Shown here in pieces: positions 14,347-22,278 of a DNA stretch of 64,000 bases. The position numbers were made by a program, and so were the translations under genes. The notes under the pieces are model-generated. The model had not been told where the DNA came from, did no database searches, and saw only the letters and a list, made by a program, of their open reading frames with translations. The DNA comes from Pelethousia sp002409725 (GTDB taxonomy: Bacteria; Bacillota; Clostridia; Christensenellales; CAG-138): the NCBI GenBank assembly GCA_937915455.1, contig CALDNN010000225.1:4630-68629 (forward strand), given 5' to 3'. How positions within the stretch are numbered: the first letter of the stretch is position 1; each line of letters begins with the position of its first letter.

Positions 14347-15001
14347 TCAACAAATGCTGGAGCTGCTGGGCAACGAGACCCTGGCGAGCCTCTACATGAC
14401 GCTGGTCTCCACCGTGATCGCCTATATCCTTGGCGTGCCCATCGGCATTTTGCTGGTGGTCACGGCGGAGGATGGCATTAAGCCCCGCCCCGCCTTTAAC
14501 CAGACCCTGGGAGCTGTAGTGAATGTGCTTCGCTCCGTGCCCTTCCTGATCCTCGTAGTATGCGTGCTGGGCCTGACCCGCTTTCTGGTAGGCACTACCA
14601 TCGGATCTACAGCCGTGATCCCACCGCTGGTCATCGCCGCCGCGCCCTTTGTCGGCCGCTTGGTGGAAGGCTCCCTCAAAGAGATCGACCATGGCGTGAT
14701 CGAAGCGGCACAGAGTATGGGCGCAACCAACTGGCAGATCATCACCCGGGTGCTTTTGCCCGAGAGCCTGCCTTCTCTAATCAATGGCGCAACCATCGCC
14801 ACCACTACCATCCTCAGCTACTCCGCCATGGCGGGCGCGCTGGGCGGGGGCGGATTGGGCGCCGTGGCCATCAACTATGGCTATTACCGCTACCAGGTGG
14901 ATGTGATGTGGATGGCCGTGGTGATCCTGGTGCTTATCGTACAGCTATTCCAAGTCGCGGGTAACAAGCTGACCATCGCTTCGGATAAGCGCCGGCGCTG
15001 A
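14339..15001 (+). CDS. metI: Methionine ABC transporter permease MetI
   Basis: 220 residues with five or so membrane segments and the MetI/BPD permease coupling loop EAAQSMGATNWQIITRVLLPES (about 121-142), which contacts MetN. The gene overlaps metN and is followed by metQ 75 bp downstream, giving the standard metN-metI-metQ order. Located in the inner membrane. Confidence 0.95.
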   Translation: MFNQQMLELLGNETLASLYMTLVSTVIAYILGVPIGILLVVTAEDGIKPRPAFNQTLGAVVNVLRSVPFLILVVCVLGLTRFLVGTTIGSTAVIPPLVIAAAPFVGRLVEGSLKEIDHGVIEAAQSMGATNWQIITRVLLPESLPSLINGATIATTTILSYSAMAGALGGGGLGAVAINYGYYRYQVDVMWMAVVILVLIVQLFQVAGNKLTIASDKRRR

Positions 15002-15075
15002 ACCGCTCCATAAAACTGCAATGCCGCAAGGCGTTTAGCATACATTTAAAATTATTTTATTAGGAGGATTTAACC

Positions 15076-15969
15076 ATGAAGAAACTATTTGCCCTTGTCC
15101 TCGCCCTGGTCCTGGCCCTCTCCTTTGCGGCCTGTGCCGCTGAACCCGCCGCCGCCCCTGCGGCCGAACCCACCGCCCCGGCAGCCGAACCCACGGAGCC
15201 CGCGGCTGAGCCCGCCGCCGAGCCTGCCGCTCCCGCCGAGCTGGTCAAGATCAAAGTTGGCGCTTCCATCACCCCGCATGCGGAGATCCTGGCCGCCGTC
15301 AAGGACGACCTGGCCGCAGCCGGCTATGAACTGGAAATCGTGGAATTTACCGATTACGTGCTTCCCAACACCGCTCTGGAGGGCGGTGAACTAGACGCCA
15401 ACTACTTCCAGCACCAGCCCTACCTTACGGACTTCAACGCTGAGAACGGCACGCATCTGGTTTCCGTGGCCGCCATCCACTATGAGCCCTTTGGCATCTA
15501 TGCCGGCAAAACAGCGGGCCTTGCGGACTTGGCCGATGGCGCTACTGTAGCCATCCCCAACGACGGCACCAACGAAGCTCGCGCGCTTTTGCTGCTCGAG
15601 GCCCAGGGCCTGATCAAGCTTAAGGAAGGCATCGGTCTTACCGCTACCAAGCTGGATATCGCCGAGAACCCCAAGAACCTGGATATCCAGGAGATCGAGG
15701 CTGCCCAGCTGGCCCGCGCCCTGCAGGATGTGGACATCGCCGTGATTAACGGCAACTATGCCATTCAGGCCAGCCTCAAGGTGAGCGATGCCCTGGCCAT
15801 CGAGGATAAGGATTCCGTGGCCGCCGAGACCTATGCCAACGTCCTCGTCGTTAAGGAAGGCAATGAGAACACCGAGGCCACCAAGGCCCTCGTTGCCGCC
15901 TTGCAGAGCGAGACCGTGCGCCAATTCATCGAGAACACCTACGACGGCGCCGTCATCGCTAAATTCTAG
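15076..15969 (+). CDS. metQ: Methionine-binding lipoprotein MetQ
   Basis: A 297-residue substrate-binding protein of the NlpA family. The signal peptide ends in a lipobox (FAAC, Cys20), so the protein is lipid-anchored outside the membrane. Residues 22-53 are an Ala/Glu/Pro repeat linker, unusually long and regular, probably a flexible tether. The binding domain begins IKVGASITPHAEIL and shows EGGELDANYFQHQPYL and the NDGTNEARALLLLEAQGL segment typical of MetQ. AGGAGG lies 7 bases before the ATG. Third gene of the metNIQ operon. Confidence 0.95.
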   Translation: MKKLFALVLALVLALSFAACAAEPAAAPAAEPTAPAAEPTEPAAEPAAEPAAPAELVKIKVGASITPHAEILAAVKDDLAAAGYELEIVEFTDYVLPNTALEGGELDANYFQHQPYLTDFNAENGTHLVSVAAIHYEPFGIYAGKTAGLADLADGATVAIPNDGTNEARALLLLEAQGLIKLKEGIGLTATKLDIAENPKNLDIQEIEAAQLARALQDVDIAVINGNYAIQASLKVSDALAIEDKDSVAAETYANVLVVKEGNENTEATKALVAALQSETVRQFIENTYDGAVIAKF

Positions 15970-16047
15970 TTCTGCGCGGATAGCTGTCCTGCGCGGACGG
16001 CGTGCCCGGGGCACAGCGGTTCTGGTTCCCCTAGGTTTACAGGCCGT

Positions 16048-16103
16048 TTGTAGCCTTTCGTGCAATATGGTATACTTGGGGCGGGAGAAATTCCCGCCCT
16101 TTG
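16048..16103 (+). promoter_or_regulatory. Promoter of tcdA with a hairpin at the transcript start
   Basis: TTGTAG (16,048-16,053), 17-base spacer, TATACT (16,071-16,076). Directly after it GGGCGGGA (16,079-16,086) pairs with TCCCGCCC (16,092-16,099), followed by TTTGTTG. The hairpin could end readthrough from metNIQ or attenuate tcdA. Confidence 0.5.
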
Positions 16104-16140
16104 TTGTATCCGAAACCATATAGAGAGGATAGGGGACTTT

Positions 16141-16863
16141 ATGCAGGAGCAGTATGTCCGCACGGCCATGCTTTTGGGCGAGGAAGGCGTAGCGCGGCTG
16201 CGCGCAGCAGCCGTGGCTGTATTCGGTTTGGGGGGCGTGGGCTCCTTCGCGGCGGAGGCCTTGGCCCGCGCCAGCGTGGGCCGCCTGCTGCTGGTGGATG
16301 ACGATGTAGTCGCCCCATCCAATTTGAATAGGCAGCTCATCGCCCTGCGCTCCACCATCGGCCGGCCCAAGGCCCTTGCCGCTAAGGCCCGCATTGCCGA
16401 TATCGACTCGGATACCGTGGTCGAAGCCCGAATATCCCGCTATGAGGCCGCCACGGCGGATGATTTCGACCTTGCGGCCTATGATTACATCATCGACGCT
16501 ATCGATTCCGTCACTTCCAAGCTCCTGCTCATCGAGCGAGCTAAAGCGGCAGGCACGGCCATCATCAGCAGCATGGGCACGGGCAACAAGCTCGACCCAA
16601 CGGCCTTTCGCGTGAGCGATATCGAGCAAACCGAGGTCTGCCCGCTGGCCCGGGTGATGCGACGAGAGCTGAAGCGCCGGGGCATCCGGGGCGTGCGGGT
16701 GGTCTGGTCCCCAGAGGAGCCACGCGCGCCGCAGCTTAGCGCCGAATCAGCGCCCCCAGGCCGCCGGGCCATCCCGGCCAGCATCAGCTTCGTACCGGGC
16801 ACGGCAGGCCTCATCTGCGCCGGTGAGGCCATCATGCATATTGCGGGCTTAAATAAAAATTAA
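16141..16863 (+). CDS. tcdA: tRNA threonylcarbamoyladenosine dehydratase (ThiF/E1-like)
   Basis: A 240-residue E1-like adenylating enzyme. The ATP-binding loop GLGGVGS is at 29-35, followed by DDDVVAPSNLNRQ; the conserved D-I-D-S segment (YIIDAIDSVTSK) and a Cys in TEVCPLARVMRREL fit TcdA/CsdL, which dehydrates t6A to cyclic ct6A in tRNA. The start at 16,141 has GGATAGGGG upstream; the upstream ATG at 16,060 lies before the transcript start. It has its own promoter and is followed by a TVP38 gene. Confidence 0.88.
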   Translation: MQEQYVRTAMLLGEEGVARLRAAAVAVFGLGGVGSFAAEALARASVGRLLLVDDDVVAPSNLNRQLIALRSTIGRPKALAAKARIADIDSDTVVEARISRYEAATADDFDLAAYDYIIDAIDSVTSKLLLIERAKAAGTAIISSMGTGNKLDPTAFRVSDIEQTEVCPLARVMRRELKRRGIRGVRVVWSPEEPRAPQLSAESAPPGRRAIPASISFVPGTAGLICAGEAIMHIAGLNKN

Positions 16864-16941
16864 AGTGAAAGAAGCAAAAAAATAAAGAAAAATGAACCGG
16901 CTTATAATGACCTTGCCTCTACTTTCGGGTATCCTATAGCT

Positions 16942-17649
16942 ATGGGTATGAAGAAAGAAAAACGGCTGGAAGGAAGATTGACACAAAAACAAAAGCGGCT
17001 TTGGAGCGGCTTGGCCATCGCCGCGTTTTTGGTACTACTGGCCTTCTTGTTCGTAGCTGTGGGCATGCCCATGCTGCGCTTTTTGCAAAGCCCGGAGGCT
17101 TTCCGCCGATGGGTGGATGACCAGGGCCTTTGGGGCCGCATAGCCTTTGTGGGGATGATGTTTGCCCAAGTCGTGATCGCCTTCATCCCAGGGGAGCCGC
17201 TCGAGATCGCCGCAGGCTATGCCTTCGGCTTTTGGGAGGGTACCTTCCTGTGCATGGCAGGGGCCTTTTTAGGCAGCCTGGTCGTGTTCCTTTTTGTGCA
17301 CAATTGGGGCATCCGGGCTGTGGAGGTCTTTTTCCCTCGGGAGCGTATCCTTTCCCTGCGGTTCCTGCGGGATTCGAAAAAGCGAGATATCCTCGCCTTC
17401 CTGCTCTTCTTCATCCCGGGCACGCCCAAGGACGTGCTCACCTATTGCGTGGGCCTTACGGACATGCCCCTCTCCACCTGGCTGTTCATCAGCACCGTGG
17501 CCCGTATCCCCTCTATCGTTACCTCCACCGTGGGCGGCAATGCCCTGGGCATTCAGGAATATTGGTTTGCAATATTGGTATTCGGGGTTACGCTGGCCAT
17601 TAGCCTATGCGGCTATCTGATCTACCGCCGCGTGAGCGAGAAGCCGTGA
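16942..17649 (+). CDS. TVP38/TMEM64 family membrane protein
   Basis: 235 residues: a basic N-terminus, then membrane segments at about 22-44, 67-90, 95-120 and 150-230. The family's SNARE-associated core motif is visible as F-I-P-G-E-P-L-E-I-A-A-G-Y-A-F-G-F-W-G-like residues at 78-95, and FFIPGTPKDVLTY with ARIPSIVTSTVGGNALG later. DedA/VTT-domain proteins are implicated in lipid scrambling or undecaprenyl-phosphate transport. Start ATG at 16,942 or the next ATG at 16,948; the ribosome-binding site is weak. A TATAAT at about 16,898 may be its -10. Confidence 0.87.
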   Translation: MGMKKEKRLEGRLTQKQKRLWSGLAIAAFLVLLAFLFVAVGMPMLRFLQSPEAFRRWVDDQGLWGRIAFVGMMFAQVVIAFIPGEPLEIAAGYAFGFWEGTFLCMAGAFLGSLVVFLFVHNWGIRAVEVFFPRERILSLRFLRDSKKRDILAFLLFFIPGTPKDVLTYCVGLTDMPLSTWLFISTVARIPSIVTSTVGGNALGIQEYWFAILVFGVTLAISLCGYLIYRRVSEKP

Positions 17650-17669
17650 TCCTGCGCGACATGCGTGAT

Positions 17670-17690
17670 AAAAGAGGGATGCATTCCCTC
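17670..17690 (-). terminator. Terminator of sigG (bidirectional possible)
   Basis: GAGGGA (17,674-17,679) with TCCCTC (17,685-17,690), followed by TTTT on the minus strand. Short stem, so moderate confidence. Confidence 0.5.
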
Positions 17691-17711
17691 ATTATTTAGC
17701 TGCTTCTAAAA

Positions 17712-18485
17712 TTAAACATATTTGCGCATGTGTTTGAGCGCGCTTTTTTCCAGGCGGGATACCTGAGCCTGGCTGATGCCGATCTCCTCGGCCACCTCCA
17801 TCTGCGTGCGGCCCTGGAAGAAGCGCAGCCTGAGGATGCTCCGCTCCCGCTCGGTTAGCTTTTCCATACCGTTCTCCAAGGCCACATGGGTAAGCCAATC
17901 CTCGTCGCTCTCGCTATCGTCCTTCACCTGATCCATCACGTAGATGGCATCCCCGTCATCGTGATAGATGGGCTCGAAAAGGGAGACCGGATCCTGGATC
18001 GCGTCCAGCGCAAAGGCCACCTCTTCTTCCGTCAGTTCCATGGCCTTAGCCACATCGCTTAGGTGTGGCTCGCGGCCCATCTCATCCATCAGGCGGGTGC
18101 GCGTTTGCAGGGCGCGGTAGGCCGTATCCCGGATGGAACGGGATACTCTGAGGGCATTGTTGTCCCGCAGGTGCCGCCGCACCTCGCCGATGATCATCGG
18201 CACGGCATAGGTGGAAAAACGCACCTCGTGCTTGAGGTCGAAATTATCGATGGCTTTGATAAGGCCGATGCAGCCCACCTGAAAAAGGTCGTCCATCTGC
18301 TCGCCCCTGCCGCTGAAGCGCTGAATCACGCTCAGCACCAGCCGTAGGTTTTCCTGGATAAAGGTTTGGCGGGCTTCCATATCGCCCCCCTGTATTTTTA
18401 GCAGAAGCTCACGGCTCCGCTTTTGCGTCATCATGGGCAGCTTCGCTGTATCCAGCCCGCAGATCTCTACCTTGTTGAGCGCCAT
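17712..18485 (-). CDS. sigG: Sporulation RNA polymerase sigma factor SigG
   Basis: A 257-residue sigma-70-family factor for late forespore transcription. It begins ALNKVEICGLDTAKLP, the hallmark N-terminus of sigma-G. Region 2 has RLVLSVIQRF and DDLFQVGCIGLIKAIDNFD; region 3 ALDAIQDPVSLFEPIY; region 4 the helix-turn-helix RTQMEVAEEIGISQAQVSRLEKSALKHM. Start at 18,485 because GGGGGA lies 8 bases upstream; an ATG three codons earlier directly abuts that site. It is not next to a spoIIGA-sigE pair within this window. The gene marks the organism as an endospore former. Confidence 0.97.
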   Translation of the reverse strand: MALNKVEICGLDTAKLPMMTQKRSRELLLKIQGGDMEARQTFIQENLRLVLSVIQRFSGRGEQMDDLFQVGCIGLIKAIDNFDLKHEVRFSTYAVPMIIGEVRRHLRDNNALRVSRSIRDTAYRALQTRTRLMDEMGREPHLSDVAKAMELTEEEVAFALDAIQDPVSLFEPIYHDDGDAIYVMDQVKDDSESDEDWLTHVALENGMEKLTERERSILRLRFFQGRTQMEVAEEIGISQAQVSRLEKSALKHMRKYV

Positions 18486-18630
18486 TGCATCCATCCCCCA
18501 TCGAAGTGATCATTACCCTCTTAGCATTGCCGAAAGGGCTGTTGCTGATTCCGCGAAAAGGGGATTGTTTTGTGGCGTGCTTATGGGAAACGTTTAGTGG
18601 CCCCATGCGTTATAATAAGCGAAGGGCAGA

Positions 18631-18905
18631 ATGCTGGACACGCTCATCGAAAGCCAGGGGCCAAGGCTTTTCGGCCTTTGCCGCAAGCTTTGCACCGGCC
18701 GGGCCGATGCCGAGTCTCTATCAGGAGGCATTGCTTTGCGCCCTGCAAAAGCAGCAAAAGCTGGCTGCTGGCGGCGCTGTTCGTGCTGGTTATTGCGGCC
18801 GTGTTAGTCGGCGGCACGACAGCCTCCACCGCCGTGCAAACCGTATCAGGCCATACATATATAAAAAGCGCGCCGGAGGTTTCCGGCGCGCCTGCGCTTT
18901 CATAA
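18631..18905 (+). pseudogene. Remnant of an ECF sigma factor fused by decay to an anti-sigma-like membrane segment
   Basis: From ATG 18,631 (GAAGGG upstream, TATAAT at 18,611) the frame reads MLDTLIESQGPRLFGLCRKL and TGRADAE, a typical ECF sigma region-2 start. A base loss at GAGTCTCTATCAG shifts the rest (YQEALLCALQKQQK) into another frame. A third frame then reads SWLLAALFVLVIAAVLVGG, a membrane segment like an anti-sigma factor, up to a stop at 18,905. Two adjacent genes appear to have been collapsed by deletion and frameshift. No function is expected. Confidence 0.55.
18863..18891 (-). terminator. Intrinsic terminator of the minus-strand operon
   Basis: GCGCGCCGGA (18,868-18,877) with TCCGGCGCGC (18,882-18,891), 4-base loop, five Ts on the minus strand. 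It ends the transcript running from mutY/LCP/YbaK to the small membrane peptide. Confidence 0.85.
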
Positions 18906-18952
18906 GAGAAGGGGAGCCGCTTCCTAACGGCTCGATTTATAGATGCTGCGAA

Positions 18953-19057
18953 TCAAATCTTGTGCTTGTGGACTCCGTATAGCACCAAGGCTATCAAGAT
19001 GGCCGCCACGCAGACTCCCAAGGTCAGCTTTACCGGATCACTCAAAGCAAAAAACAT
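18953..19057 (-). CDS. 34-residue single-pass membrane peptide
   Basis: ATG at 19,057 with GGAGG 6 bases upstream, ending TGA at 18,953. The peptide has a short start (MFFALSDPVK), one hydrophobic helix (LTLGVCVAAILIALVLYGV) and a basic end (HKHKI). It lies 38 bp after the YbaK gene and before a strong terminator, so it is the last gene of that operon. No family is recognised. The good ribosome-binding site and operon position support it being real. Confidence 0.6.
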   Translation of the reverse strand: MFFALSDPVKLTLGVCVAAILIALVLYGVHKHKI

Positions 19058-19095
19058 GCAAAACCTCCGTTAGTATGATGAGAAAGCGGCGCTGC

Positions 19096-19581
19096 TTATT
19101 CTTCTTCGTACCAGCCCTTGCATACGTCCACCCAGGCGGCCGCCCGGGAGCAGCGCTCCAATTCCTCGCAGCTCATGGGTACGGCGCTGTTGGCGCTGCC
19201 CGCAGCGGGGTAGATAATATCGAAGCGGCGCATGGAAACATCGAGGTAAACCGGCACGCCCTCCGGCAGGGCGAAGGGGCATACGCCGCCCACGGCGTGC
19301 CCCGTAAAGGCGAGGGCGTCCTCATGGGCGAGCATGCGGGCCTTGAAGCCGAATTGATCCTTGAATTTGCGGTTATCGGCCCTGGCATCTCCGGCCATGA
19401 CCACCAGCATACAGCCATCCCCGTCGCGGTTCTGGAAGGAGAGGGTCTTGGCAATGCGGGCCGGCTCCGTGCCTACGGCCTCTGCGGCCAGTTCCACCGT
19501 GGCGCTGGACATATCGAACTCCAGAATGGAATCGCCTTTACCAAAGGCGGAAAGGTATTCGCGAACGATTTGTACGGACAT
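19096..19581 (-). CDS. YbaK/EbsC-type aminoacyl-tRNA deacylase
   Basis: 161 residues of the YbaK/prolyl-tRNA-synthetase editing domain. These free-standing enzymes hydrolyse mischarged Cys- or Ala-tRNA(Pro). Seen: ELAAEAVGTEPARIAKTLSF with the catalytic Lys, LVVMAGDARADNRKFKDQFG, AVGGVCPFALPEGVPVYLD and the GSANSAVPMS loop. It is the full family length. It starts 13 bp after the LCP gene, in the same operon. The short ProS at 54,340 lacks an INS editing insertion, so a free-standing editor makes sense. Confidence 0.92.
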   Translation of the reverse strand: MSVQIVREYLSAFGKGDSILEFDMSSATVELAAEAVGTEPARIAKTLSFQNRDGDGCMLVVMAGDARADNRKFKDQFGFKARMLAHEDALAFTGHAVGGVCPFALPEGVPVYLDVSMRRFDIIYPAAGSANSAVPMSCEELERCSRAAAWVDVCKGWYEEE

Positions 19582-19594
19582 GAAAATCCTCCTG

Positions 19595-21052
19595 TTACTG
19601 TATGACCATGCCGTCCGTGCCGTAACTCATGCCGCCGAGCGTGGAAGCGATCTGTGCGTTGAGCTGCTGCACAGGCGGCGTGTAGGTATCCAGCAGGGCC
19701 TTATCCTCGGCGTCGATGGCATCCTCCAAGAGGCCGAGATAGGTCTGGAGGAGATCCTTGGTATTCTGGTCGAGATAAGCGCCGTAGCTGCTGAGCAGGC
19801 TCTGGCCCTGATAATAGGCGCTGTTTGCGGCGCTGAGCTCGGCTGCGATCAGCTGGCGGTTGAGCTCGATCTGGGCGGTGATATTCGTCACGTCCGCATC
19901 CGCATCCACGGAGATCTTGGTGCCGAAGATCTCGCTCATCAGCGTTTCCGCGCGGGAAGCATAGAGGCCCCAGTAATCCCGGCCGCTGTAGTCGAAGGCC
20001 TTGCCCTCCAGCGTGTGGGTGGCGAGCTGGGCCATATCCATGCGCAGGGCAACCAATGAGAGAGAGGATATCTGCTTGAAGCTCAGGTTCGTCATGATAT
20101 TCTGCTCTACGGCCTTGTAGATATTGGGGATGTTGACGATCTGCTCCGTGGATTTGAGCTGCTGCACGATGGCGGCCACCATCTTTTGCTGGCGGCCTAC
20201 CCGCGCGATGTCGCTCGAGCCCTTGCGCTGGCGGCAATAATCCAGCACGCCCTGGCCATCCAAATGCTGGAGGCCGGGGTAGAGCTTACGGCCGTTCATG
20301 GTGACTTCCACATCCACGTCGTAATCTACGCCGCCCATGGCGTTGACCACCTCTTTGACCACGTTCATGTTGAAGCCCACGTAGTAATCGATGGGCACGC
20401 CCAATAGCTTGGACACGGTATTGGCCGTGTAGGCAAAGCCGTCTTTCTGCGCGCCGCCGCCTGCGGAGAAGGCGGAGTTGATTTTGGCAAAGGGCGTAGC
20501 TTCATTGGCCAGGTTACCTTTGGCGGTATAAAGTTTGACGTAGCTATCGCGCGGTACGGAGATGATATCCACATCGTTGGTGGCAAAATCGATGGTCACC
20601 AGCATAATGGTATCCGTGCGGAAGGAACCCCAGTTCTCCCGCTCCGTGCTCTCATCTATGCCCAGTACCAAAATGTTGGCCCTGTTCTGCATGAATTCGA
20701 GATCGGCCTCACTGCTCAAAACGGCCTCCGGATCCGGCATGGGGGAGGGGGTAGGCTCCGGCGTGGGGCCGTTATCGGCCGCGGGCATGGGCGTTGCCGT
20801 GGGCGTGGAGATGACCTCAAAGAGGTTGCTGGGCGCGGTGATATCCTGATAGAACTTAACACCCCAGATCACGGCGCATACAACCAACGCCAAAACGGCC
20901 GCGAGGACGATCTTGGCGGCAGCACCCATCTTCTTTTTCTTCTTGTGCTTTTTATGCTGGCCGCCGGGTTGGCCCCTATTGGGTCGGGCCTCTCCAGGCC
21001 GGGCCTCTCCAGGTCGGGGCTGCCCCTGCAGTTCGCGCATATCCTGTTCCAT
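19595..21052 (-). CDS. LytR-CpsA-Psr (LCP) family cell-wall glycopolymer transferase
   Basis: About 485 residues. The cytoplasmic start carries PGEARPGEARP and a poly-Lys stretch (KKHKKKKK), followed by one membrane helix (about 48-70) and an extracellular Pro/Thr linker. The LCP domain shows ILVLGIDESTERENWGSFRTDTIMLV (catalytic Arg/Asp region), ISVPRDSYVKL, and the RQRKGSSDIARVGRQQ polyprenyl-phosphate-site motif. LCP enzymes attach teichoic acid or other glycopolymers to peptidoglycan. Start at 21,052 has GCGAGG upstream; the longer frame from 21,100 is less likely. Confidence 0.93.
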   Translation of the reverse strand: MEQDMRELQGQPRPGEARPGEARPNRGQPGGQHKKHKKKKKMGAAAKIVLAAVLALVVCAVIWGVKFYQDITAPSNLFEVISTPTATPMPAADNGPTPEPTPSPMPDPEAVLSSEADLEFMQNRANILVLGIDESTERENWGSFRTDTIMLVTIDFATNDVDIISVPRDSYVKLYTAKGNLANEATPFAKINSAFSAGGGAQKDGFAYTANTVSKLLGVPIDYYVGFNMNVVKEVVNAMGGVDYDVDVEVTMNGRKLYPGLQHLDGQGVLDYCRQRKGSSDIARVGRQQKMVAAIVQQLKSTEQIVNIPNIYKAVEQNIMTNLSFKQISSLSLVALRMDMAQLATHTLEGKAFDYSGRDYWGLYASRAETLMSEIFGTKISVDADADVTNITAQIELNRQLIAAELSAANSAYYQGQSLLSSYGAYLDQNTKDLLQTYLGLLEDAIDAEDKALLDTYTPPVQQLNAQIASTLGGMSYGTDGMVIQ

Positions 21053-21188
21053 AACGAAAAAACCTCGCAAATCGAAGTCTAGCCAAAAGACTAGCCACAT
21101 TATACTGCATTTAGGGGCTCCCGAACAGGCATACCATAAATTTTAACAATTTCTGCGGAATTTTGCCGAAACGCAGCGCGGTCGTTTT

Positions 21189-22247
21189 TTATAGGAATTG
21201 CCGGAAGGCCGTAGGCAGGGCGTATATTTCGGATAGTTCCGCCGGGTCGGCCCAAACGAAGGCGGGGGCGGCCAGGCCGCAGCGGATACGGTAGGCGGTC
21301 ATCTGCCACTCGAGGTGGGTGAATACATGCGTGCGGTATACGGCTTGCTCCGGAGCGATGGGCTCTGTGCCCCAGGACGCGGCCTGGGCCAGGGCCTCCT
21401 GCGGGCCCAGCGCGCCGCTTACATTGGGGAATTGCCATAGCCCCGCCAGCAACCCCTTATCCGGCCTTTGGCAAAGGGCCAGCCTGCCCTCGTGCGCCAG
21501 CAGAAATACCGTGCGTTCCTCCGCTTTGCGGGGCCGCTTTGGGGTAAGAAGGGGCAGTTCGCCCGCCCGGCCGGCAGCGCGGGCCTTACAGAAGCCTTGG
21601 GCCGGGCAATCCGCACAGCGGGGCTTGGGGCCGGGCAGGCAAACGGTGGCCCCCAGCTCCATCAGGCTTTGGGTGAAATCCCCGCAATGGCCCGGGGGGT
21701 ATACCGCGCTTAAGGCCGTGGCCACGGCCCGCTTCATTTGGGGCGCATCCATGGCCTGGCCGATATCCTCCAGGCGGGCGACGCAGCGCAGCACGTTGCC
21801 GTCCACGGCTGCCGTGGGCAGCTCGAAGCAGATGGAACAGATCGCGCCGGCGGTATAATCGCCAATGCCGGGCAGGGCGCGCACGCGTTCATATTGCCGG
21901 GGAAATAGGCCCCCGTGTTCGGCCATGATGATGCGGGCAGCTTTTTGCAGATTACGGACCCGGCTATAGTAGCCCAGGCCTTCCCACAGCTTGAAAAGGC
22001 GGCCCTCTTCCGCTTCGGCCAGGGCGGCGATGGTGGGAAGGGCCTCGAGAAAGCGCAGGTAATAGCCGCGCACGGCCTCGGCACGGGTCTGCTGCAGCAT
22101 GACCTCACTGAGCCATATGCGGTAAGGCTGCCTATCCGCCCGCCAGGGGAGGGCGCGGGAATTGTCGGCATACCAGGGTAAAAGCGCCACGGGCAGCTGA
22201 CCCAGGCCGGAAAAGGCGGGCAATTGAAAAGGAGCATGTTTATCCAT
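21189..22247 (-). CDS. mutY: A/G-specific adenine DNA glycosylase MutY
   Basis: 352 residues. The base-excision enzyme removes adenine paired with 8-oxoguanine. The helix-hairpin-helix domain has the catalytic Glu in LSEVMLQQTR, HhH LPGIGDYTAGAI and catalytic Asp in AAVDGNVLRC. The iron-sulfur loop reads C-x7-C-x2-C-x5-C (CLPGPKPRCADCPAQGFC). The C-terminal MutT-like domain (about 230-350) contacts 8-oxoG. Start MDKHAPFQLP at 22,247; the 100 codons upstream in frame are antisense-like and overlap the preceding GGDEF gene. Confidence 0.94.
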   Translation of the reverse strand: MDKHAPFQLPAFSGLGQLPVALLPWYADNSRALPWRADRQPYRIWLSEVMLQQTRAEAVRGYYLRFLEALPTIAALAEAEEGRLFKLWEGLGYYSRVRNLQKAARIIMAEHGGLFPRQYERVRALPGIGDYTAGAICSICFELPTAAVDGNVLRCVARLEDIGQAMDAPQMKRAVATALSAVYPPGHCGDFTQSLMELGATVCLPGPKPRCADCPAQGFCKARAAGRAGELPLLTPKRPRKAEERTVFLLAHEGRLALCQRPDKGLLAGLWQFPNVSGALGPQEALAQAASWGTEPIAPEQAVYRTHVFTHLEWQMTAYRIRCGLAAPAFVWADPAELSEIYALPTAFRQFL

Positions 22248-22278
22248 GCCCCTATCATACAGCCGCAAGGCCAAGCCT

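Noticed and set aside
15145..15240. GC-rich repeat near metQ as possible DNA element
   Set aside because: It encodes the Ala/Glu/Pro linker after the lipobox; in-frame and explained by coding.
15391..16629. 412-codon open frame antisense to metQ and tcdA
   Set aside because: Spans two convincing genes on the other strand and has shadow-frame composition.
18590..18640. Sigma-F/sigma-G promoter for sigG on the minus strand
   Set aside because: A GCATG ... CATAAG pair exists but the spacing is too long for a confident match.
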